64,000 nt of DNA from positions 1 through 64,000 of the forward strand of contig NZ_BMHY01000016.1 of assembly GCF_014641555.1 (NCBI RefSeq), given 5' to 3'. Shown here in pieces: positions 16,444-23,315 of this stretch. Origin of the DNA: Paenibacillus radicis (ex Gao et al. 2016) (lineage in GTDB: Bacteria > Bacillota > Bacilli > Paenibacillales > Paenibacillaceae). Within the stretch, counting starts at the first letter, position 1. Each line of letters begins with the position of its first letter. Made by a program: the position numbers and the translations under genes. The notes under the pieces were generated by a model. That model did no database searches, had not been told where the DNA came from, and was given only the letters and a program-made list of their open reading frames with translations.

Positions 16444-18096
16444 ATGAAGAGTCTGCTTAAATTTATTACTTGTGGAAGTGTAGATGACGGCAAATCCACC
16501 TTGATTGGACATATGCTTTATGAGGCTAAGCTTCTGTTCGCCGATCAGGAGAGAGCGCTCGAGCTAGACAGCAGGTTGGGCAGCCGTGGCGGCAAAATTG
16601 ACTACTCCTTGCTTCTTGACGGGCTGATTGCGGAACGTGAGCAGGGGATTACGATTGATGTGGCTTATCGATATTTTACGACGGATCACCGTTCGTTCAT
16701 TGTTGCGGACACCCCGGGGCACGAAGAATATACACGTAACATGGCCGTAGGCGCATCCTTTGCTGATCTTGCCGTTATTCTTGTGGACGCAACCAAAGGG
16801 ATTATTACTCAAACGAAGCGCCATACCCGGATTTGTGCCCTCATGGGGATTAAACATCTGGTTTTGGCGGTAAACAAAATGGATTTGGTGGATTTTGATA
16901 CGGTTAAATTTGCTGAAATCAAAGAAGAATTCTCTCGCATCACCACTGAATTCCGGTTTGAGAGCATTCAGGTGATCCCTGTTTCTGCAACAGAAGGGGA
17001 TAACATTACGGCGAAATCGCCCAATACACCTTGGTACAAGGGTCTTGCTTTGCTGCCGTATTTGGAGAGTGTTGATGTTCATACAAGCGACGACGTGAAG
17101 CCATTCATGATGCCTATTCAGCGGGTATGCCGACCGGATCACACATTCCGCGGATTCCAAGGCCAGATTGAAGCCGGCAGAATCGCAGTTGGCGATGAAC
17201 TGATAACTCTGCCTAGCCGTGAGAAGGCGAAGGTTAAAAGAATCTTAGTAACAGACCAAGATAGGAATTCGGCTCATGCCGGACAACCTGTGACTATTCA
17301 ATTAGATCGGGAAGTCGACGTTTCACGAGGTTGTGTGTTTACGAAGGACAATCAGCTCAAAGAGGCTGACAGCTTTAGCGCTACGATACTTTGGATGGAT
17401 GATTCTGTCCTGACGCCGGGCAAAGATGTTTTGGTGAAGGTAGGTACGAAGGTTCTTCCAGGTACTGTGACAGCAATTAATTACAAAATCGATGTTAATA
17501 CAGGCAACACGGTTACAGCTGATCATGTAGTTAAGAATGAAATGGCTAAATGTGAATTTTCATTATCGGATGGTATTGTTTTTGACTCGTTTGAAAAAAA
17601 TAAAAGCATCGGTGGATTTATTCTCATCGATCGCGTAACGAATATGACATCCGCTTGCGGCGTCATTGACGAAGCTCTTCAAAGTTCTGACAACGTCGTC
17701 CGGATCGATACGGAAATCACTAGAGATGCTCGTGCCCAGCAAAAAGGACAGCAGCCATTAACGCTATGGCTTACTAGTTCCGTTCTGGACAACTTGGCTC
17801 TTGCGAAGGAAATCGAGAAACGGTTGGTAGCGAGAGGCTACCACACGATGTTGATCGATAATAGATCAGGAGAATCTGTGCAGCAAATCGCGGCTTATGC
17901 CACCTTGCTAAACGATGCAGGACTTATTGCATTGGTACCTGCCGGTTCTACGAACGACAATGAACAAGCCATTGCGCATGACATAATTGGTCAAGCCTTT
18001 TTGCCAATCGAAGTTGCTGCTTCGATTGAGGAAGCAGCACAAGATGTCGTGAAGCGTGTCGTGAAGACTCTCATTCAAGATAGTTATTCCATATAA
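16444..18096 (+). CDS. cysN: Sulfate adenylyltransferase subunit 1 with a vestigial CysC-like tail
   Basis: A 550-residue protein. The N-terminal GTPase has GSVDDGKST (residues 11-19), DTPGH (89-93) and NKMD (144-147), followed by two elongation-factor-like beta-barrels. GTP hydrolysis drives ATP sulfurylase. From about residue 430 there is a further 120-residue domain that aligns with APS kinase (CysC) but lacks the P-loop: where CysC has TGLSGSGKST, this has TSSVLDNLALAKE. It is also shorter than a real CysC domain, so kinase activity is unlikely. I start at ATG 16444, with GGGAGGG upstream. cysD and cysN are one operon ended by a terminator. Confidence 0.9.
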   Translation: MKSLLKFITCGSVDDGKSTLIGHMLYEAKLLFADQERALELDSRLGSRGGKIDYSLLLDGLIAEREQGITIDVAYRYFTTDHRSFIVADTPGHEEYTRNMAVGASFADLAVILVDATKGIITQTKRHTRICALMGIKHLVLAVNKMDLVDFDTVKFAEIKEEFSRITTEFRFESIQVIPVSATEGDNITAKSPNTPWYKGLALLPYLESVDVHTSDDVKPFMMPIQRVCRPDHTFRGFQGQIEAGRIAVGDELITLPSREKAKVKRILVTDQDRNSAHAGQPVTIQLDREVDVSRGCVFTKDNQLKEADSFSATILWMDDSVLTPGKDVLVKVGTKVLPGTVTAINYKIDVNTGNTVTADHVVKNEMAKCEFSLSDGIVFDSFEKNKSIGGFILIDRVTNMTSACGVIDEALQSSDNVVRIDTEITRDARAQQKGQQPLTLWLTSSVLDNLALAKEIEKRLVARGYHTMLIDNRSGESVQQIAAYATLLNDAGLIALVPAGSTNDNEQAIAHDIIGQAFLPIEVAASIEEAAQDVVKRVVKTLIQDSYSI

Positions 18097-18129
18097 AAAT
18101 ATAGAAGTCCTAAGGACTTAATAGACTTT

Positions 18130-18160
18130 GAGAGCACTGTGTTAATGCAGTGCTCTTTTT
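18130..18160 (+). terminator. Terminator of cysDN
   Basis: AGAGCACTG pairs with CAGTGCTCT around an 8-base loop and is followed by TTTTCTTTTC. Confidence 0.85.
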
Positions 18161-18184
18161 CTTTTCTTTCCATAATTAGGTTAA

Positions 18185-18193
18185 TGATATAAT
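18185..18193 (+). promoter_or_regulatory. Extended -10 promoter ahead of the cassette array
   Basis: TGATATAAT is a perfect extended -10 just after the cysDN terminator and before the first attC-like half site. No clear -35 is seen. It is the only good promoter in front of the three array ORFs, so it could serve like the Pc promoter of an integron. Confidence 0.45.
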
Positions 18194-18312
18194 GAAAGGG
18201 TGGGGCGTGAGTATATGGGCATCTCGGAATGATGAGAGTCAGGCATTGGGGACAAGCCCCTAAGTCAGGCAGAAGGAAGCATCAAGGCACATCTGCACTT
18301 ATTAAGCGCATC

Positions 18313-18362
18313 TCGCCCGGCGTATAGGTCGGCGGAAGTCGTGAACATAACAAAGTTAGATA
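18313..18362 (+). repeat. attC-like site 1, right half
   Basis: The sequence GGCGGAAGTCGTGAACATAACAAA is followed by GTTAGATA (18,355-18,362), a GTTRRRY core. The same ending (CGTGAA..ACAACNNNGTTAG) recurs at the ends of the other three sites. No matching left half is visible, so this may be an attI-like or truncated site. It precedes the first array ORF by about 25 bases. Confidence 0.55.
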
Positions 18363-18387
18363 AAAAAGTGCAAAGAATGGAGGACTT

Positions 18388-18927
18388 ATGAAAATAAAAG
18401 TATCATTAATAATAGTTCTTATATTATTGTTGCCTTACTTGATAGGCGGTTTCCGCATGCTTGCTGACTGGTATGAACAAGGGAAGATGGAAAAAGAAAT
18501 ACGGGTAGCTTTAGAGAATTATTTAACTAGTTATTGTAATAGCAACATTAGAGTTAATCAGGTGAGGATAGAAAATGTGCCAACAGGATTTATGACTATA
18601 GGTGAAGATGATCAAGAATGGGGAGCACAATACGTTGGAGAAGATGGGCGATTAAGAACGTTATGGGGAATTATTTTCAAATATGTCGAATTTGATATTT
18701 CTGCTATTGAATGTAGTGAAATTAATGAAAGTGGAATCATATATAAGATTGTTGAATTAGATAGGAATAAACACACTTTTGTGGAAGAATTGGGTACAGA
18801 AACAGGATATATAGGAATACGAGAGACAGATATTATTTTAATGAAGGTTTTTGGAGTAGTAATTTTTACTGTGTTCTTAATATCAGTCTCTATTGAATTA
18901 TTAATTCGATCGTTGAAAAAAGAATGA
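18388..18927 (+). CDS. Array ORF 1: two-span membrane protein, unknown
   Basis: 179 residues with an N-terminal hydrophobic segment (about 5-24, LIIVLILLLPYLIGG), a hydrophilic domain of about 120 residues and a second membrane segment near the C-terminus (about 152-172). SD GGAGGACTT precedes ATG 18388. The family is not recognised. The gene is strongly AT-rich and begins about 25 bases after attC-like site 1, with no promoter of its own, as in an integron cassette. Confidence 0.6.
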   Translation: MKIKVSLIIVLILLLPYLIGGFRMLADWYEQGKMEKEIRVALENYLTSYCNSNIRVNQVRIENVPTGFMTIGEDDQEWGAQYVGEDGRLRTLWGIIFKYVEFDISAIECSEINESGIIYKIVELDRNKHTFVEELGTETGYIGIRETDIILMKVFGVVIFTVFLISVSIELLIRSLKKE

Positions 18928-18929
18928 CA

Positions 18930-19075
18930 CTAATTTATTCAAAAAGGCATCGAATCATACAATTTCCTTCAAAGTAAATAATGAATTAGTTAAATTAGAA
19001 GATAAGAATAAAGAATATAAATTGATTATTAAACAAAACGGAGTACCGGAAGAGAGCTTATTTAAGATTAGTTAA
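18930..19075 (+). pseudogene. C-terminal gene remnant in cassette 1
   Basis: An open frame without a start, translating as ...LFKKASNHTISFK... and ending PEESLFKIS before a TAA at 19,073-19,075. It reads like genuine protein and lies in the +1 frame right after array ORF 1, so it is either the tail of a lost gene or of ORF 1 before a frameshift. Its end overlaps attC-like site 2. Confidence 0.4.
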
Positions 19076-19155
19076 TGAAGAGAGGTAACTTCCGAATCCC
19101 CTAAGATTAGAACAAGCTAAAGGGATCGACTTCATGAACACAACAACGTTAGCTG
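19072..19155 (+). repeat. attC-like site 2
   Basis: TTAATGAAG at 19,072-19,080 pairs with CTTCATGAA at 19,130-19,138 (8 of 9), as the L''/L' boxes of an attC site. It ends in ACACAACAAC and then GTTAGCTG (19,148-19,155). No good R'' box complementary to the start of cassette 1 is seen. The terminal GTTAGCTG is perfectly complementary to CAGCTAAC at 19,751, the R'' box of site 3. Confidence 0.6.
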
Positions 19156-19193
19156 AAAGTCCCCGAAAATTAATAAATATGGAGTGATTATTT

Positions 19194-19757
19194 TTGAAAA
19201 ATATTGATAAGATTGAAGCAATTAATGATCTGGAGAATGAAATTATAAATGATAATTTTATTAGTTCCAAACAAAAAGGAAATATAACTGAGAACAGGGT
19301 TGTAGAATTGATTACTCTTGGTTCAAGGGGACAATTAACTTGTTATATGCCAAACTCAGATGATGATGGTATTGATATTATAGTAAATCCAAAAGGGAAG
19401 TTTAATCCTTTGTTTATTCAAGTAAAAAGCAGATACACATTAAATTCTAAAGGAAAATTCATTCAAAACGTTGGAATTAACACGTTTAATTCCCATATCA
19501 ATTTTTACATTGTATTTCTTTATTTTAATCAGATTAGTTTAGAAGTTGAGACTATTTGGCTTGTACCATCAATAGAATTTGAATCCAATGCATTTTTAAA
19601 GAAAGCTGGAGACACATATAAATCATTTTATAGGATTACAGCAAATCCAGTAAAATCAAATGACAAATGGGAAAAGTATAAAATAGAAAAAAATAAATTA
19701 GGATCAAAGATACTAGAGATTTTGCTAGTTTGTCGTGAAGTTGTGACCATCAGCTAA
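19194..19757 (+). CDS. Array ORF 2: PD-(D/E)XK-like protein
   Basis: 187 residues. SSKQKGNITENRVVELI is followed by DDDGIDIIVNPKG and FIQVKSRY, which has the shape of a restriction-endonuclease-like (PD-(D/E)XK) core: helix with Glu, then GIDI with the catalytic Asp, then QVK. DUF4365-type proteins look like this. Function is not known and may be nuclease or defence. TTG 19194 has ATGGAGTGA upstream. The stop codon TAA lies inside the CAGCTAAC box of attC-like site 3, a layout typical for integron cassettes. Confidence 0.6.
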   Translation: MKNIDKIEAINDLENEIINDNFISSKQKGNITENRVVELITLGSRGQLTCYMPNSDDDGIDIIVNPKGKFNPLFIQVKSRYTLNSKGKFIQNVGINTFNSHINFYIVFLYFNQISLEVETIWLVPSIEFESNAFLKKAGDTYKSFYRITANPVKSNDKWEKYKIEKNKLGSKILEILLVCREVVTIS

Positions 19758-19895
19758 CACCCCATTCACCCATCGAACTGCAAATCTCAGTCTACTAACG
19801 GTGTTTTGGGGTAGTAGATTCAGTATACAACCCTGCATCGGCTAAGATAAGAGCTATCTAAAGCTCTGGGGTTCGTTAATGCCAGTTGTTAGATG
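19751..19895 (+). repeat. attC-like site 3
   Basis: Left R'' box CAGCTAAC (19,751-19,758), right R' box GTTAGATG (19,888-19,895), and between them a hairpin (TCTACTA/TAGTAGA at about 19,790-19,817). Boxes fit RYYYAAC and GTTRRRY. The R'' box is perfectly complementary to the first bases of its own cassette (GTTAGCTG at site 2) but not fully to its own R' box (7 of 8). That is exactly the rule for integron attC sites. Length, about 145 bases, is at the upper end for attC. Confidence 0.7.
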
Positions 19896-19909
19896 AAAGG
19901 GATGTTTAA

Positions 19910-20743
19910 ATGAGTGAAGTGAAATTTCGAATAAGTGAATTTCTAAAATTATTAGAAATAATAAAAAAGATATCAAATAAAAATCAAACTATTGTCAGTT
20001 CAACAACTTCTTTACGAACTTATTATGCACAGTTGGTTTTTGAGAAATCATTACTCAATGCTATTAGCATTTCGAAATTAATACCTTCTAATAATGACGA
20101 GGAGAGATATAAATATCTTGATGTAAGTTCAATTGCAAGTTTAACTAGAAACTTAATTGAGATTCATCACGTATTTAATTATTTTTGTGAGAGGAATATT
20201 ACAGAAGAAGAATTCAACTTTCGAATGTATCTTGCTAGTTATCATAGTTCAATGACACAAGATAGAATAATTGATCGACTTGGAATCCCTCCGAAAAATG
20301 GTTTGTTTAGTACTGACTTTGTTCAATCTACTATTAAATTGTATCTAGAAAGTAGCACTGTGTTTAGCACTCTTTCGGAGGTTCAGAAGAGAGAGATATT
20401 AAAAGGAAAACATGCATTCCTATTTGAAAGAATAAGTAAAAGTATTACTCCAATAACTAAGAAACAAGAATCAGGTGTGTATAACCTGTTGTCCAATTCT
20501 GTTCATTCGTATCCATTTGGATTAAATAACTATTCTAACGTGTACGTGAGAGACCACCTTGATAATGTCGGATTAGCGTTTATTTCTATAGAAATTGGAA
20601 TCCTGTTTCTATCTTCTATTGTAAAAGAATATCTCTTCTTAAGAAAGAAACTTGCAAGTGCATTAAGTAATGAGGAAAAAAGTGAAATTTTAGAGATAAG
20701 TAAGATAAACTTATTAGACAGTTGGATGCATGAAAAATTTTAA
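19910..20743 (+). CDS. Array ORF 3: helical protein, unknown
   Basis: 277 residues, mostly alpha-helical by composition, Lys/Glu/Ile-rich, with a hydrophobic helix near 225-245 (LAFISIEIGILFLSSIVK). The segment around NSVHSYPFGLNN resembles the conserved His-containing part of DUF5677-like proteins, but this is a weak impression. SD AAAGGGATG precedes ATG 19910. It begins 15 bases after attC-like site 3 and ends 33 bases before site 4, so it is the third cassette of the array. Confidence 0.55.
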   Translation: MSEVKFRISEFLKLLEIIKKISNKNQTIVSSTTSLRTYYAQLVFEKSLLNAISISKLIPSNNDEERYKYLDVSSIASLTRNLIEIHHVFNYFCERNITEEEFNFRMYLASYHSSMTQDRIIDRLGIPPKNGLFSTDFVQSTIKLYLESSTVFSTLSEVQKREILKGKHAFLFERISKSITPITKKQESGVYNLLSNSVHSYPFGLNNYSNVYVRDHLDNVGLAFISIEIGILFLSSIVKEYLFLRKKLASALSNEEKSEILEISKINLLDSWMHEKF

Positions 20744-20775
20744 TTTTATGAAAGTCTCTTTGAAGACATTCTCTT

Positions 20776-20878
20776 CATCTAACACCTTATTCATGCATCG
20801 GGCGATCCGGACAACTTTGTATTGGATAAGTTCGGTGGATCCGGGCCAGTGAGGGTTGTGAATACAACCATGTCAGAC
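20776..20878 (+). repeat. attC-like site 4
   Basis: R'' box CATCTAAC (20,776-20,783) is perfectly complementary to GTTAGATG at site 3, the start of its own cassette. L-like boxes ATTCATG and TGTGAAT follow, and the middle folds as GATCCGGACAACTT against AAGTTCGGTGGATC. The right box GTCAGACA (20,872) has T to C at the third base, so it is degenerate, and no ORF follows. sigK tail 4 begins 56 bases later. Confidence 0.65.
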
Positions 20879-20906
20879 AGAGAAGGGAAAACTCAAAAAA
20901 ATCTTA

Positions 20907-20933
20907 GAAACATCGTTTCTTTTTTACAGTAAC
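20907..20933 (+). other. Diverged left junction of sigK tail 4
   Basis: AAACATCGTTTC begins 27 bases before the sigK-like part, the same distance as the ATTACATCGTTTCATGT sequence before tails 3 and 5. The remaining bases have drifted. Confidence 0.5.
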
Positions 20934-21308
20934 ACAAAATTCGACAACACCGGAGAAGACCTCGATGATCTGATCTCTACCGGCACTATTGGATGGATTA
21001 AGCGATTGAGAGCTTCCAGACGGGGAAAGTCACGAAGCTCGCGACGTTCGCGGCGCGTTGTATCGAGAACGAAATACTTATGCACTTGAGGTCACTGAAG
21101 AAGACGCGCAAGAATGTTTCCTTGCATGATCCAATTGGTACGGATAAAGAGGGGAACGAGATCACGTTGATCGATATCCTTGGCACGGAAGCCGATGATG
21201 TCGTGGACCGTGTGCAGCTGAAGATTGCGAATGAACTCGGGATTAGCGGGTTGAGAAGTGGGCGCTGATGAAATTGTATCGTGAATTTTATAAGGCGAAA
21301 AGAAATAA
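20934..21308 (+). pseudogene. sigK 3' fragment (tail 4, decayed)
   Basis: Homology begins at the same sigK position as tail 3 (AAAATTCGACAACACCGG). It has several frame-changing losses, a large internal deletion that joins the codons for VQLKI to ANELGIS, and a second deletion that removes RSYVSRIE. The last part (GAATTTTATAAGGCGAAAAG) is still recognisable. It is clearly more damaged than tails 2 and 3. Confidence 0.85.
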
Positions 21309-21642
21309 CTAAGGGAATCCCCTGTTGAGATGGTACTTATTCAACTTAACAGGAATTTCTGTTAATAGAATATAGACAAATATTGGGGAAATCGTAGAAG
21401 TTCTTTCTTTCTAGTATACTTGTACAAAATTTAATGTTGTTTCGTGTGGGAGGATTCTATTTGCAAGGTGTACATTGTGCATCATGATCTTACAGTACCA
21501 CGCAGTAAAGTCACGGGATTGATTTTGAAACAAACATGAAGAAATAGAATACTAAGTTGAGTTACAGGTGCTGATAAAGCTGTATCACACTCGAACATTA
21601 CAATTTAGATATGTTATACTTTCGGTATATGATTGCGATTGG
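21309..21642. other. Spacer with a minute sigK trace
   Basis: No gene is supported. GCTGATAAAGCTGTATCA at about 21,569-21,586 matches the sigK 3' coding sequence at 17 of 18 bases (ALMKLYH codons), so it is probably a leftover of another tail. A CCTGTT/AACAGG hairpin follows tail 4 at about 21,322-21,350. A promoter for the toxin pair lies at 21,592-21,620. Confidence 0.5.
21612..21620 (+). promoter_or_regulatory. Extended -10 promoter of the toxin pair
   Basis: TGTTATACT is an extended -10 (TGn-TATACT), 22 bases before the proposed antitoxin start. The -35 region CGAACA is weak. Confidence 0.5.
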
Positions 21643-21831
21643 ATGGTGAGAGGTTTGAATCGAATTCAAGATTTAAGTAAGTTTATTAAATTAACTGGAG
21701 ACAGAGCCAAGTTGGATGCAAAAGCAAATGGTACCTACATTGTATATAAGACACGTGAAGGTGAGTTTTTTAAGGAATACAGCAGTGGAGAAATAGAGCG
21801 TATGCATGAACAAGGCTCTAAACATGAATGA
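21643..21831 (+). CDS. Putative antitoxin of a zeta-type toxin
   Basis: A small protein of about 62 residues (IQDLSKFIKLTG..., then GTYIVYKTREGEFFKEY) whose end overlaps the start of the zeta-like toxin gene. Size, position and overlap are those of a toxin-antitoxin pair, but I do not recognise an epsilon-family antitoxin. The start is uncertain: ATG 21643 and TTG 21655 are both in frame, and the purine-rich GGTGAGAGG lies between them. Confidence 0.5.
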   Translation: MVRGLNRIQDLSKFIKLTGDRAKLDAKANGTYIVYKTREGEFFKEYSSGEIERMHEQGSKHE

Positions 21832-22426
21832 ACCAACCGCAACAATGTTTGTATTTGCCGGTAACAACGGAAGCGGCAAAAGTACAATCAGAAATCTTAT
21901 TGTAGATCGACTTGGTGTAAGTGTAAATATCGACCCTGATGCCTTGGCTCGAAGAATTGACAGTGAAAATCCTGATCGGCGTAAAATTTCAGCTGGTAAA
22001 GATGCAATCAAGTTAGTTAGGGAATGTATAGCGTACCGTAGAGACTTTACAGTTGAAACCACACTCGCAGGTGGCAATGTTATTCGTCAGATGCGTGATG
22101 CGAAAGCAAATGGATTTGAAATCATTATGTTTTATGTGGGACTTGGTGATGTTCGTCTAAACATTGAACGTGTTGCAGCTCGAGTTCGAAATGGTGGTCA
22201 TCATATTGAAACCGCTGACATTCTAAGACGTCATCAGACATCGTTGGAAAATCTACTTGAACACTTGGATCTAATTGATCAATTAATTGTTATTGACAAT
22301 AGCAGCACTGAAGGCGAAATTATATTGGAAGCTAATCGAGCGACAATAAAATATTATGAAAAATTACTGCCGGATTGGATACGAAGTATTGAACTCCAAT
22401 TGAAAAGAAGAATAGCTACAAGTTGA
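21806..22426 (+). CDS. Zeta-toxin-like kinase
   Basis: A 200-206 residue P-loop kinase of the zeta toxin / UDP-GlcNAc kinase family. The Walker A motif GNNGSGKS is at about residues 19-26 (13-20 if ATG 21824 is the start). NIDPDALARRI and the RRDFTVETTLAGG segment match the substrate-binding and catalytic parts of zeta proteins. Such toxins phosphorylate UDP-N-acetylglucosamine and block wall synthesis unless neutralised. It overlaps the small upstream gene and is followed by a strong terminator. It lies between sigK tails 4 and 5. Confidence 0.8.
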   Translation: MNKALNMNEPTATMFVFAGNNGSGKSTIRNLIVDRLGVSVNIDPDALARRIDSENPDRRKISAGKDAIKLVRECIAYRRDFTVETTLAGGNVIRQMRDAKANGFEIIMFYVGLGDVRLNIERVAARVRNGGHHIETADILRRHQTSLENLLEHLDLIDQLIVIDNSSTEGEIILEANRATIKYYEKLLPDWIRSIELQLKRRIATS

Positions 22427-22427
22427 A

Positions 22428-22471
22428 TAAACCAATCATTGTCTTTTGACAGTGAATGGTTTATTTTTTTG
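22428..22471 (+). terminator. Terminator of the toxin pair
   Basis: AAACCAATCATTGTC pairs with GACAGTGAATGGTTT around TTTT and is followed by a run of eight T's. Confidence 0.9.
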
Positions 22472-22473
22472 TA

Positions 22474-22500
22474 ATTACATCGTTTCATGTGTACATTGTC
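22474..22500 (+). other. Conserved left junction of sigK tail 5
   Basis: ATTACATCGTTTCATGT, identical over 17 bases to the junction of tail 3 and at the same 27-base distance from the sigK-like part. Confidence 0.7.
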
Positions 22501-22592
22501 AAAAAATTCGATAACACCGGAAAAGGCATGAAGCTGGCAACGTTCGCGGCTCGTTGTATCGAGAATGAAATACTTATGCATTTAAGATCGCT
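22501..22592 (+). pseudogene. sigK 3' fragment (tail 5, reduced)
   Basis: About 92 bases remain. AAAAAATTCGATAACACCGG is joined directly to AAAAGGCATGAAG, a deletion between two ACCGGA words of sigK, and the fragment ends in the MHLRS codons (ATGCATTTAAGATCGCTTAA). It includes the AATGA word that is the skin-element crossover in Bacillus subtilis sigK. Confidence 0.85.
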
Positions 22593-22777
22593 TAATCTCT
22601 CAGCTTTTTTTTGGCTGTGCTTGCCCATATAAATGTTTATTTATCCTTGTCATTTGATATCAAGCTGTCAAAATGTTAATCTGCAATCATGACAAACTCG
22701 ACTGAAAAGCCAGATGACCTGCTAAGCCGTTTCTCATCTCACATTTTTAGAGTTTCTAGAAGAGGGGACGGCAAAGG

Positions 22778-23227
22778 ATGAAAAATATATTTGACCGCAA
22801 ACATACGAATGAAATTTTAGCTCGTATCAATAAGCTGGACGCTCATTCAGAGCCTCATTGGGGAAAGATGAATGTTGCTCAAATGCTGGCGCACTGCTCT
22901 GCATTCCAGGACATTGCCTCCGGTGTTACTTTCCCAAAGAGAAGCTGGTTAGGGGTCGTTGTTGGAGGGTTTGCGAAATCGATTGTTTATAATGACAAGC
23001 CATTACCTCGCAATATGTCAACAATTCCGACCATTTTAATTGCAGACAAAAGAGATTTTGAAAAGGAAAAAGAATTACTGAAACAAAAAACAGACGTATT
23101 TCAGCGAAATGGACCAGAGAGGTGTACGACTTATCCCCATCCTTTCTTTGGTAAGCTCACAAGCGAGCAGTGGGGCATCTGTATCTATAAGCACTTGGAT
23201 CATCATTTAAAGCAGTTTGGCGTTTAA
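22778..23227 (+). CDS. DUF1569-type (DinB-like) protein
   Basis: A 149-residue protein with the DUF1569 pattern: HWGKMNVAQMLAHCSAFQDIA near residues 28-48, with His positions typical for the DinB-like four-helix metal-binding fold, and HPFFGKLTSEQWGICIYKHLDHHLKQFGV at the end. Function is not established for the family. ATG 22778 is preceded by AGAGGGG about 12 bases upstream. It lies between sigK tails 5 and 6. Confidence 0.75.
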   Translation: MKNIFDRKHTNEILARINKLDAHSEPHWGKMNVAQMLAHCSAFQDIASGVTFPKRSWLGVVVGGFAKSIVYNDKPLPRNMSTIPTILIADKRDFEKEKELLKQKTDVFQRNGPERCTTYPHPFFGKLTSEQWGICIYKHLDHHLKQFGV

Positions 23228-23315
23228 GTGACCCCAATATCCTTCTACATCCATGATCTTATGAATATATTTCGTAGTAAGAAATCGGATGAAGATTGAT
23301 GAAGGAGTTGGGAAA

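Noticed and set aside
19751..20878. attC-like sites as MITEs or plain terminators
   Set aside because: They lack constant ends and target duplications, no T run follows, and the cassette-by-cassette complementarity is not explained by a MITE.
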